64,000 nt of DNA from Abelmoschus esculentus (lineage: Eukaryota; Streptophyta; Magnoliopsida; Malvales; Malvaceae): assembly GCA_035048815.1 (NCBI GenBank), contig JAUCBN010000042.1, forward strand, positions 9,548,001-9,612,000, given 5' to 3'. The notes below the pieces were generated by a model. That model was not told where the DNA came from. It saw only the letters and a list, made by a program, of their open reading frames with translations, and did not search any database. Made by a program: the position numbers and the translations under genes. The number at the start of each line of letters is the position of its first letter. The stretch's first letter is position 1. This document shows, piece after piece, positions 22,615 through 33,902 of the stretch.

Positions 22615-23929
22615 TGATAAGTGCTCAACTCACTATCACTTTCTATACTTTTCATGGGCATTAATCATCAATTCTACACCTACTTGGACCAATGCATATA
22701 CTTAATATGATATATTTAGGGATTGTGCCGTTAAAGATAATATTTACAGAAAAGACATAATTTACTGTATTTTTATGTTTGTGCATGAAAAAGTATTGCC
22801 GCAGCAGTAAACTGAGGTCGAGGCAGGACCTGATGCCGAGGCAGCAGAGGACAAATAGCAATATGGCGGGAAAATTGAGAAGAAAAATGAGGAGAACGTT
22901 GCTGGACAAGAAGCCCATAGATCGGAGCTGGACAACACGAGGAAAGCCCAAGGACAAGGCCACGCGGGAAAATGCCTTCTAGAAGAATTAAACTTAAAAA
23001 TATTTAACCTATGTACATAACTTGTTCCCTACTACAAGTTGTACTCTATTTAGGAAAGGTTTGCCTTAGGCCAAGCCTATATAAGGCATAGCCGTCCAAG
23101 AGAATAAGAGAGCCGAATTGAGAGAGTTCATCCTAGGAACCATTTTTATTCTTTCCGACATGTTCTAAGCTTTCTTAGGTTTTAGGTGAAAGTTATTAAA
23201 TATTAGTGAGAAGAGATTGTATCTTGTTTCTTGTTTCAATGCAATAAAATATCAAAGTTTGCTTACTCTTTTCCATTCTTTGTTCTTACATCCAAGCTCG
23301 GGAGAGAAGTTTGTAAGTAATTTATTTGTCTAGACTCGGGAGAGTTAGACTCACAAAAGGAGTAAGTACGGTATTTGACTTGATTGGAAAATACTAACTC
23401 GACCTACGGATAGGTTGGAGTTTCAACGGCTAAAAGAAGTGTGGGATTGATTGTTGGTTATGGTTGATTAACGTCGGGAGGTATCATTAAGGACTAATCA
23501 TCAATAGTGTTTCGACTTAGGGATAAGAGGAGCCATTAAAAGACACTTTGCCGAACTTTGGTAAATCTGCCCAAGAGCAAGGGATTGTCGCGGCAGAGAA
23601 CACTACAGCTACCGAAGACAATAATCTGCAGTACTGCCGGCAGTGTAGTCCAATTGCATTAGAAAGAAATAGATCAATCAAATCCATTATACAAACACAA
23701 CTAGATCTTACCCTCTTTCTCAGTTTGATCTCCTTTTATTTAGTTTTCCTTAATTATTTTATTTAGTCAAAAACTCATCTACTTGTGTTTTTATTTCTTT
23801 TTACAGAGCAAGAACACAAGAGAAGATATATTAAGTACACCAATCTCTGTGGATACGATATTTGATAATACTTATCACTTATTACTTGCGACGTGTTCAC
23901 TTACACTAATTGTACATATTTGACAGGCA
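22615..23929 (+). repeat. Second Athila-like LTR, full length (1315 bp)
   Basis: It starts TGATAAGTGCTC and ends ...GACAGGCA, ten bases before the primer site. A TATA-like CCTATATAAGG lies at 23077-23087, placing the likely transcription start shortly downstream. Palindromic GC motifs such as GTCGCGGCAG and TACTGCCGGCAGT (23588-23650) stand out from the AT-rich surroundings. Inverted copies flank it at 21321-22187 and 25667-26735. Confidence 0.9.
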
Positions 23930-23938
23930 TCAAGTTTT

Positions 23939-23956
23939 TGGCGTCGTTGCCGGGAA
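23939..23956 (+). other. Primer-binding site, Athila (tRNA-Asp) type
   Basis: TGGCGTCGTTGCCGGGAA matches the Athila-type site (TGGCGCCGTTGCCGGGGA) with two differences. It lies ten bases after the LTR end, so 22615-23929 acts as a 5' LTR for the gag that follows. Confidence 0.9.
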
Positions 23957-24033
23957 TTGAAAACTAAATTTTATTTTCTTTATTTTCTTGTTCTTTTATT
24001 TTATTTTTTATTTTACTTGGTTATTTTTGGTGT

Positions 24034-25650
24034 ATGACCACGGCCAAACCAAGCAATCCATTGTACGATATTGATCCAGAAATCGAACGAACCTATCAAG
24101 GATTGAGGAGAAAGATCCAAGGAGCCATGGAAGTAAATCAAGGCAATCAATACTTACCTGCTGGCAATGGAGGCCTTCCACAGCAACCACTACCGCAACC
24201 ATTTCCGCGGCAGTTAACTGTTAGAGATTTTCTGGTGGAAGATCTAAATGGATTGAACCCTGGAGTTGTTACACCAGAAATAGAAGGAACCCACTTTGAA
24301 CTCAAACCTGTGATGTTCAATATGCTTAACACTATTGGACAATTTAGTGGGTCTGCAACTGAAGATGTCAGGCAACATCTCAACTCTTTCATGGAAGTTT
24401 GCAACTCATTCAAAATCCAAGGAGTCCATGAAGATATTTTGTGATTAAAACTTTTTCCCTATTCACTGAGGGATAGGGCCAAGACCTGGTTAAATAGTAT
24501 TCTGGCAATATCTATAGGATCTTGGAGTGAACTCTACTGAGAATTCATTACGCGTTTTAATCCTACCAACTTATATGTTCGAGTCCGTAATGAAATTACT
24601 TCTTTTCAACAGGCTGATGACGAACCTATGTAAGAGGCATGAGAGCGCTACAGAGAGATACTAAACAAGTGCCCATTGCATGGATTTCCACTATGGAAAC
24701 AAGTGACCATGTTCTACAATGCCACCAATGCTCCGACAAGGATGATGTTAGATGCCTCAGCAAATGGAACTCACATTGACAAAGCTCCGAAAGAAGCTAT
24801 TGAGATTCTGAACAAACTCGAAAGGAAAGATTTTCAATTCTCTACTTCTAGGCGAGGAGGAGTAAGATGACAAGCCACAGTGAATGAACTAGAAACTACA
24901 AATTAAGTGGCAGCACAATTGGCCTCTTTAACCAAGATGGTTCAGAACATGCAATTACAACAAAATACTCATGAGGTAAAAGTGATCAATTCTTCTGAGT
25001 ATATGGGAAACTACAACCAGAATAATAATATGATGTCGAACAAATACAATCCGGCATGGAAAAGGAACCTAAATTTTTCATGGACTAATCCTAATAATGC
25101 CTTGAACACCATTAACCAAGCCTCAGGTTATCAGCAACCACTATCGCAGCAGCAGATACAACAGTCAATGCCGTAGAAGCAAATGCAGCAACAACAACCC
25201 ATGAATTTATTAGAAAATACTCTCAAGGCCTTTATAATGAAAACAGAATCATATATGGCCGAGAATAGCAGTTTCATGAAGAGAACTGATGACTTCATGA
25301 ATAGAACTGAAATGAGGCTGCAAAATCAAGAGGCAGCAATTAAATCACTAGAAACTAAAGTTGGTCAATTTACTCAAAGACAGAATATTAGACCACAAGG
25401 GGGACTACCTAACAATACTGAAGTTGCTAAGGGAATGGGCCATGAACAATGCAAAGCACTAACTACAAGAAGTGACCTACAACTTAAAGAGACATTGGGC
25501 AGTTCAGCAAACAAAGCTCCACCAGCAATACAAGAGGAATCAGGCAAGGAGGACTTGGATGCTAGACAAACTGATCATGAGAATACTGCCCCAGCAGAGA
25601 GCTCAGCGAGCTACCGAGATAGTGATAAACACAGTAGTTTCAGGTATTAA
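24034..25650 (+). pseudogene. Athila-like gag, many stops, zinc finger missing
   Basis: The gag frame starts at ATG 24034 and keeps the capsid landmarks FELKPVMFNML, DVRQHLNSFMEV, SLRDRAKTWLN, and then PTRMMLDASANGT. It is interrupted by TGA at 24442-24444 and by further stops near 24538, 24630, 24640, 24868, 24903 and 25174. Several look like CGA or TGG changed to TGA. Where element 1 has its CX2CX3HX4C zinc finger, this copy jumps from HEVKVINSS directly to EYMGNYNQNN, so the finger has been deleted. The 3' part is a Gln/Asn/Met-rich region with a heptad-like stretch (ENSSFMKRTDDFMNRTEMRLQ). The frame ends at 25650, just before an inverted LTR; pol is absent. Confidence 0.88.
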
Positions 25651-25666
25651 ATTCCAAACTGAAGCG

Positions 25667-26735
25667 TGCTAAAAGATGTCCAATTAAGTGCAAGTGAACA
25701 CGTCGTCAAGTAATAAAGTGATAAGCATTTATCGAATATCGTCTCCACAGGGATTGGTATACTTAATATGCTTCCTTTGATCTTCTTGCTTCTATAAAAG
25801 AAAAGTAAAAATACAATTTAGTTTGATATCGAATTAACTAATAAACTAAACTAACTAAGGTAGTATCAAATATGAGAGAGAGGATAAGATCCAGTTGTGT
25901 CGTATTATGGATTCGATTGATCTGCTTCTTGTTCCAATACAATTGCACTATACTGCCTCGGTAGTACTACATATACTATCTCGGCAGAGACAATGTTCTC
26001 TGTCGCGGCAATCCCTTGCTCTTGGGAAGATTTACCATAGTTCGACAAAGTGTCCTTGTATGGCTTCGTTTATCCCTAAGTCAAAACACTATTGAAGGTC
26101 AATCCTTGATGATACCTCCCGGCGTTAATCAATTATAACCAACAACCAATCTCACACTTCTTTTAGCCGCAGAAACTCTTAACCTATCCCTAGGCAGAGT
26201 TAGTATCCTCCAATCAAGTTGAATACCGTACTTACTCCTTTCGTGAGTCTAACTCTCCCGATTCTAGACATATAGATTACTTACAAACTTCCCTCTCGGG
26301 CTTGGATGCAAGAACAAAGAATGGCAAAGAGTAAGCAAACTTTGATATTTTATTGTATTGAAATAAGAATTAAAATACAATCTCCTCTCACAAATACTTA
26401 ACAACCTTCACCAACACCCTAAGAAAGCTTAAAACATGATGGGAAGAATTGTTCCTAAAAACTCTCTCAAAATTCGGCTATCTAAATCTCTCTAATTCCG
26501 CCTCTCTAAACCCTAGGAAGGTTATGCCTTATATAGGCTTGGCATAGGGCAAACCTTTCCTAATTAGAGTACAACTTGGAGTAGGGACAAGTTATGCATA
26601 TAGGTTAAATATTTCCAAGTTTGATCTTCTAGAAGGTTCCATCCCGCGTGGCCTTGTCCTTGGGCTTTTCTTGTGTTTTTCAGCTCCGATTCTTGGGCTT
26701 CTTGTTCAGCAACCTTCTCCTCATTTTTCTTCTTC
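25667..26735 (-). repeat. Second Athila-like LTR, inverted copy 2 (partial)
   Basis: It is the reverse complement of about 22880-23929: the shared end reads TGCTAAAAGATGTCC at 25667, then CGTCGTCAAGTAATAAAGTG, GGTATACTTAA, the CGGCAGAGA palindromic block, CTTATATAGGCTTGGC, and TTGGGCTTCTTG. The first ~265 bp of the LTR are absent; the sequence changes to an inverted-repeat element at about 26735. Confidence 0.88.
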
Positions 26736-28092
26736 ATATCAACATGAAAGGGGAAAAAACCACCCAACTTTCAGCACCACAACACTATCACCCTATCCCT
26801 CCGCTACACCACAACACAACCACCGGTTCACCATATCGTCGTCGCAACCACCCTCCACTTTTAGCACTTTTGCACCATCCTCCAATTGAGTCAAGATCAT
26901 TCGCTTCTGCGCTAGATCGTTGGTGATGTGGATGACAATTCCTTGGGTCTCAAATAACTGCTTCAGAGTGGGGTTGGTGGTCCTAATCTGGGGTTTGATT
27001 TTGAAGGCAATGAAGGACTATGGGTCGTCGACCAGGATTCAGGGTTTGACTCAATTATTGGCATCATTTATTAGAAATAAAATATTAATAAAAATTAAAA
27101 TAAAATTAATCTTATTTTTATTAGAAATTATATATAATTAAAATAAAAATAAAATTTCTTATAATAATAATAACAAAACACAATAATAATAAATTATGTA
27201 AAAATAAAATAGTAAAAACAAATTGATTAAATAAAATACTTATAATGTTAAAAATATTTTTGTGGGTCCCACAAGATAATAATCCAAAAAAGAAACAGCT
27301 TTTCAAGCTGTTGCTTCTTCAACCTTTCGCGTTCTACCTTCACTGTACAAATGCACTGCATTTTTTCTTTTAAAATTTTTTTTATCGATGCTGCAAATTT
27401 GTCGATTAGTTTGTCATCGGAATCTATGGAGAAGCATGTGAGTTTCTTAGTTGTAAAACGATCTCGGGAATGGACGTGAAGGTTGTCCCGTCCCCGAAAC
27501 ATCTCCGAGAACACCCCAACCATCTTCGATCGTTTTAATTCGTACCCCGTCAACATGAGACGTCCCTGTTACGTCCCTTAGCCTTACCCGTCGCGTACCC
27601 GCCCCTAAAACATTTTGGGTACTTAAAACAGCATAAGAATGTTGTACCCGTGCTTCCTTGCTGGTAACTTAGATTTTTCTTCTCAGATCTCAAAATTATC
27701 GTTTCCTGATATTGAGCACGAGTTGTTTACTAGAAAGCAGCTGCAACATCATATGGGGTTTCCTCGCGGTGTCCAGTTTGTTCCTCAACAGAAGCCGCTG
27801 AGGGTGGCTAAAGACCAAGTATTGAGTCGAGGAGAGGAGATGACTCAACAGCAACAGCAACATCTGAACCAGTTACACTAACAACAGAAAGCCACATTGT
27901 TTGAACTGCTTCACAAGGGTGCGGATTTGGTAGGGACTGAGAGTATTTCTCATGCGCAAGAGTTATTGGCGTAGCGACAATGTGGTGAACCGATGATTGT
28001 GTTGTGATAGTGGTGGAAGGATAGGGTGATTGTGTTGTGGTGCTGAAAGTGGGGATGGTTTTCTTTCCTTTTCATGTTGACATGAAGAAGAT
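26729..28092. mobile_element. Inverted-repeat DNA element, about 1.36 kb, family uncertain
   Basis: The ends, 26729-26847 and 27971-28092, are reverse complements of each other at about 80-85% by eye. Both arms contain CTTTCAGCACCACAACAC, ATCACCCTATCC and CGGTTCACCA. Arms of ~120 bp suggest a Mutator-like or foldback element. No transposase is visible inside and I could not define a target-site duplication. The interior holds AT-rich DNA (27060-27260) and a possible captured exon (27639-27881). Confidence 0.65.
27639..27881 (+). pseudogene. Possible captured gene fragment inside the inverted-repeat element
   Basis: An 80-codon ORF whose second part looks like real protein rather than repeat: FPDIEHELFTRKQLQHHMGF, VQFVPQQKPLRVAKDQV and a Gln run (MTQQQQQHLNQLH). 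The codon use is less AT-biased than the surroundings. Just upstream, TTTTTCTTCTCAG at about 27675-27687 resembles an intron acceptor, so the exon may begin at 27688 (ATCTCAAAATTATCG). The frame continues after the stop at 27879-27881 with similar Gln-rich and Leu-rich phrases to about 27970. I do not recognise the parent gene. Mutator-like elements are known to carry such fragments; function is not implied. Confidence 0.4.
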
Positions 28093-29977
28093 GATGAGCA
28101 AGGAAGCCACGTAAGCAGTTCATGTGAAAAATTATTTTTTAATTCACCAGATCATCTTTCTGTTATTCATTAACGGTCTATAACGTCGGAGTGACCAAAT
28201 ATTTACACCCCGAAAACGTACGTAACTTTACTGATTCATTTTCAAAATGGGTGACTAACTTTGTACTGCGCTCAAACATAAGTGTCTTCCGCAGTAATTA
28301 ACCTTTAATAAAAAAATTACGTAATTTTTAAATTTAGAGGTTTAATATTATAATTTTTTCTATCATTTAAGATCAATATTGGTATATATGAGGCATTGTA
28401 GATGGTGTAAAAAAGCATTAAAAATGGTTTCAATGCTAGTTTTGTTCGTGGATATCAAGGTGAAATGGCTTGGTAAGCATGTTGGAGGTGTTTTGGGGAT
28501 ATTAATAGATAAATCTCTGTAATTTTTAATCGTGAAGGTTTAGTATTAAAATTTATCTTTTATTTGAGACCAATATCGACACAAAACACGATACTATAAA
28601 TGGTTAAAAAATCGCCCTAAAAATAATTATAAAGATTATTTTTGTGCATGAATAATTAGGTAAAATACATCCATAGATATGTTTGATGAGTTTATCCAAC
28701 AAATTAATTGTAAAACTAAAGAAATCCTTAAACTTAGAGACATAGTAACGGAGGCTTTTAGAAGTAAAATTATAAGTGATTGTAATTAGAAATTGAGAGA
28801 TGTATGAATTACAAGGTAAAATTATTAATTTTGAAACTAATATATAAAATGAAGAAATTAAATTAGAGCAATTAGGTGACGTGAATCGTGAATTCTACCC
28901 TAAACATGCAAACAAATTATATTCCCCGTAACATAATTTCATGTTCTTGGCCAATAAACATGGTTCGTGGATGTTTTGAAAACGTCAAAGACGACCAATT
29001 CACCCCTAACGCATGTAACTATTTCTTCGAGTTTCGATGTGTATATGAGGTTGATATTTGCACAAAAGGGACATTGTAACGGAGTTATTGGACCTAAACT
29101 TGCTTTCATGGTGAGATCTGTGAAAGATAAGCTTCATGAATTTCTTGGTACCAACTGATCCTCATCATCCAAAATTCTAAGGGCTTGACGGAAGTTACAT
29201 ACGGTGATCTTCATCTAGCTCTCACGATAAAGGTATAAAAAAAGTTACCCCCAATCTTGAACAAAAGGTTTAAAAAGACAATTTATTTTCGTATATTGTG
29301 ATTTATTGTTAATCTTAAATAAGAATAAGAAAGAAAATTTAACAACAATTGAACATTTGTGCAATTGGTTTTCATTAGTAGCTACGATTGAATATTTTCT
29401 TCAAATCTAATGGTAATTGAACCCAAACAGATGATCAATTGTAATTGATAGCAGATGCTAGTTGTTTGGTTTATCCTTGCTTCTGTCTTTTATAGAGACA
29501 TTTTCGGGTCCTTCAAAATGTAAGATTTTTTGACACATTTTTTTAGTAACATCGCTTTACGCAAAAACACGAGGTTTGTAGATATTTTTGACGTGACAGT
29601 TCTAGGTCAGTGGTTCTCACTTTATGCAAAGCGTGAGATTTGTTATTTTTTTATAACTAAAAATACGACCGCTTATAAATTCTATGAGAGAAGTTACAAA
29701 CTATTTGAAAAAATCCGTATAAATTCTTGTTCAGTCTACAAAATAATAAAAAATTGTGTAACGTCTCTTTTTTACCTCATCCTAACTCTACCTCACTTTA
29801 GAACTACTCGAAATTGAAGACACTAGGGTTTGTACTAAAATAAAAATTAGTTTTTTTTGGAAAATATATTTTACAAGGATACTTATAGATAAAATTTTTA
29901 TAAACCAGTCTAAATTCATATTTTTTTTAACAAATAAAAGATTTCATTAACCAATGACAAGCAACATACAAAAGAAA
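28093..29977. other. Unassigned intergenic DNA
   Basis: No convincing gene. 28180-28300 (AGTGACCAAATATTTACACC, GGGTGACTAACTTTG) and 28500-28620 look like parts of old DNA transposons. The short ORFs at 28888-29158 and 29530-29817 show no recognisable domain and two of them overlap in different frames. Confidence 0.45.
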
Positions 29978-30629
29978 GAGAAATTATTATATGAACCCTT
30001 TTCACTACTTAATATATGATCTCAACCAATTAAATTAAGATACATAATATATTTTTTTCTATATTAAATTTACACATAAGCATTATCCAAATCATCTAAT
30101 TTAATATCTTTGATTTAAAAAAGGAAAACAATATTACCAAAGATTTCTTGTGTCATCTTTCTCTTTGTTCTTTAAAATTTTCCTAATTATTTTTTTTTGT
30201 AGATTTGGGGTTTAGAATTTAGGGTTAGGGATTCGTGGATTATGGTTTAGGGTTTAGGGTTAGAATTAGGGTTTAAGGTTAGGGGTTATTGTTTAGGTTT
30301 AGGGTTTAGGTTTTAAGGTTTATGGATTAATGGTTTAGGATTTAGGGTTTAGGGTTTAGGGTTTAGGGTTTAAGGTTAGAGTTAGGGTTTAGAATTAGGG
30401 GTTATTGTTTAGGTTTAGAGTTTGAGTTAGGGGTTAGAAAAAATTAATAAAGAGGAAAACAACATAAAAAATCTTTGATAGTATTTTTTTTAAATCAATT
30501 GCATTAAAGTACATGATTTGGATGATGCTTATGTGTCAATATGATATAGAAAAAATATATTATCTGTCTTAATTTAATTGGTTAGGACCACATCTTAAGT
30601 GATAGAAAGGGTGCATGTAATAATTTCTC
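29978..30629. mobile_element. Foldback element with a telomere-type repeat loop
   Basis: Left arm 29978-30170 and right arm 30440-30629 are reverse complements at roughly 75-80% by eye. Both ends read GAGAAATTATTA, then AACCAATTAAATTAAGA, ACACATAAGCAT and ATCCAAATCAT. The ~250-bp loop (30190-30432) is degenerate TTTAGGG repeat, with four perfect units at 30341-30368 and variants such as TTAGGGTTA and TTTAGGTT around them. No ORF is present, so it is non-autonomous. I cannot define the target-site duplication. Confidence 0.75.
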
Positions 30630-33600
30630 CTAGAGAAGGCACCAAAGACCCAAAACAACATGCTACAACCGAGCAAATAAAATACAAGTAGAACATGATC
30701 AAACAAGGTGACCAAAAATCCAAATTAAACAGGAGTCAAAGCAGGCAGCTAAGGAACCAAACGGAAAATCCTTGACGATAATTTCAAGGGATCGGGGTGA
30801 TGTTAATGGCGAACATAAGATTATAAATACCTTTTTAAATCAAAAACCCTCGTACCAAAGAAATCATCAAAATGATTAAAATCCGAGGAGAGGGATAAAG
30901 GAATATTTTTTTACTAAAAATTAAACTAATAGTAATATACTATGTTTTTAAGTGTATGATTGTTTTGGTGTAAATGATTTTACAAAAAATATTTTTTAAT
31001 TTTCCGTTATTTAGTTCATGAAAAATTAAAATATCAAAGAAAAATCAATTTCAGTCAATGAAAAACTCTCTTGTTTCTATGAAAAATGACTTATCTATCC
31101 ATTCTTGGTAAGTTGCTTTCCTTCCTTTTGTTCTCTCTACAAATGAATAAATATTCTAATTTAATTATATTTTAATATTTTATTTTAATTATATTTTAAT
31201 ATTTCATTTTTATTTTAAAATTTTAATACTTATTTTTATTTAATATTTTAATATTTTATTCTAATTATATTTTAAAATAATAATAATAAAAAAATAAATA
31301 TAATATAAAGTGGGCCCAATAAATTATATTTTACCTGCTGTTGATCATTTGAAATCTTTAACATTTAATGTGAGCCCCACTTCTATATAAAATAAAAATA
31401 TAAAAAATAATAAAAAAATAAATAAAAAATATAATATAGTGAGTCCCACAAAATTAATTTTTGTCGCTGCCACAGTTTAATAGTTTGAAATTTTTTTTGG
31501 GTTCACTAACAATTATATAATCGTTCGAAAGTTTTTAATTATTTTTATATTTTATTAATTTATAAATTAATAGGTTTTAGGTTTTTAAGTTATCATTTTG
31601 AATTTAATAATAATTTAATATTTTTTAATTTTTTAATAAGATTAAAATTTTCAAATACACCACCTATAAAAAATTCTTACAATATTTTTACTTTTTATAT
31701 CTCTATTTCTCTTATATTTTCTCTCTTTTTTTTATGTTATATTCTTACATTTTGATTAAATTTTTTTATCTATTATTTTAATTTGATACTCTAAGAGGAC
31801 AAGAACTCATATATTCAAGGAGATTGCGGTTTACATGATTTGCTGTTGATATACTACAATCGAATTTGAAGCATAAATTCAACGACAAAATTCCAAGACT
31901 ATCATTCTATACCTTTTTACTTCATAATTTTTATAGTATAATGTTATCTTTTTTCGGAACTGAAAGTATTACAAATGATTTTGCCGGATGATTTAATGTA
32001 GGCACTTGAAATTTTCTAGTTTGTCAAAATGGTAGATTGTTATCCAAATGTTTCAATTGCTTATCGAATTCTTCTAACTATGCTGGTAACCGTTGCATCT
32101 GCTGAATGTTCTAGCCATTTTATGTATTGAGAAAAATATGTTAGACCATATTGATGTAGACACTATCATTAGTGATTTTATATCTATAAATGCACGTAAA
32201 AATTGTTTTGTGTGATTATAATAAAATTTATTTATGTTTTTATTTAAATTTTGATATATTTTTAAATGATTTATCAACAATAATAAAAATAAATTAATTT
32301 ATTTTAATATATTTTTAAAATTATTTATTTAATAAATATTTTAAGGGACTAAAATTTTAATTCTCCCTTAGGCCACCAAAATCTCAGGAACGGCCCTGCT
32401 AACTGTAATTCATTATTTTAATTTATTTTAGATTTTAATATTTTATTCTAATTATAATGAGTTTTATTTTAATTTTTTTAATATTTTTGAACTTTTAAAA
32501 TAAGATCAATATCTAAGAATATTTGTTTAGATCAATGCCCTAATTCCTGTGAGGATATTTGGATGAAGAAAAAATTGTAAAGACTTACATCGAAGTAAAT
32601 CTTTATAATTTATTATTGGTTAATAGGTTGGATATATATTAGTGTAAGTCTTTATAAAAAAATTTTAAAATAATAAAAATAACTCACTAATATAAAGATA
32701 TTATACTTATAAAATATGTACAAATTAAAATATAAGACAATTAACTTAATATGTTTATAAAAATAAAATATATTGTAAAAAATAATTTTATTAACGCAAT
32801 AAAAGATAAAAGATAAAAGATAAAAGATAAAATTTATATTATGTTTATTTTACTAACGGACCATAATTAAAATTTTATAGTTATAAATTTATAGTGATAA
32901 GAGTCTTAAAAATTAAATTAACAATATAACATGCTAAAAAATTTAAGAATACACCGTGTCCACCTTTATTTGTATCTAGGTTATTTAAAAGATAATTAAG
33001 TGTCAATAGAATATTAAAAAAAATCAAATTAGTGTATAGATTAGCTATTATGTTTAAGGAAGGTCTTATTTTTATTTTCTTTAAATACCGTTAACTAGTA
33101 TTAAAAGTGGTCATTTTTTTATTAAAAATTTAACTATTAATATACTATATTCTTTGGTGAGTTTATAATCTTAGAAAGTAATGTTAATTATTTAATAATT
33201 TAATAATAGTTTGAGGGTAATAAAAATTCTCAAACTTTTGATAACAAATCAATTTAAGATTTTAAATTCTTTTAACACTAAATTAAGGCTTGAACTCTAG
33301 ATTTACACTATTATTAAAACATGAAAAAGACTATATTATACATACCTAAATCACCTTTAAGAGTTGTAGTCAAGACAACATACGAAAAAAAATGTTAAAA
33401 AAAAGTGACCTGCAACTTTTAAAAAATACGATTCAATAATTACTAATTTAAATTTTTTAAAAAGACATATAAATAAATTAATTATATTTTTTATTTAGTA
33501 AGGTAGGAAATGACACATATATAAATATATATATATCAAAGGTAACAATAAATTTTATTTTCAAAACAATAAAAATTATAGACAAAAGAATCGCTTCATT

Positions 33601-33902
33601 CCAAAAATAAAAGAACTAATGTCATTGTAACATACAAAACTTTACTTTTATAAAAATATAATCAAATTGTCTAAATTAATAAAAATATCATTTAAACTAT
33701 AGCAGAAAACCTCTATATGAATCATTGTTTATATCATTTTATTCGATTAAAATAGCATGTATATTTTTATAGTTTCGGAACATAACATATATACTTGATA
33801 CGTACAACAAAGTTTTTATATTTTTATGTTTCAAAACTTTCATACCTTCAATTAAATTTTATTGTACTAAAATTATTTTATATATGTAAATTAAATTACT
33901 TT
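30630..33902. other. AT-rich intergenic DNA without a gene
   Basis: 30640-30890 is less AT-rich and may be a decayed LINE or gene 3' end. 32365-32398 ends in CTCAGGAACGGCCCTG, similar to the module at about 49003-49033, probably ends of one DNA transposon family. A 7-bp microsatellite (AAAAGAT) lies at about 32803-32832. Most of the rest is A/T runs. Confidence 0.5.

Noticed and set aside
28888..29158. Two overlapping ORFs as small genes
   Set aside because: They overlap in different frames, show no domain, and no splice or promoter pattern supports either.
30190..30432. A chromosome end or true telomere
   Set aside because: The TTTAGGG units are degenerate, short and enclosed by inverted arms with ordinary sequence on both sides.
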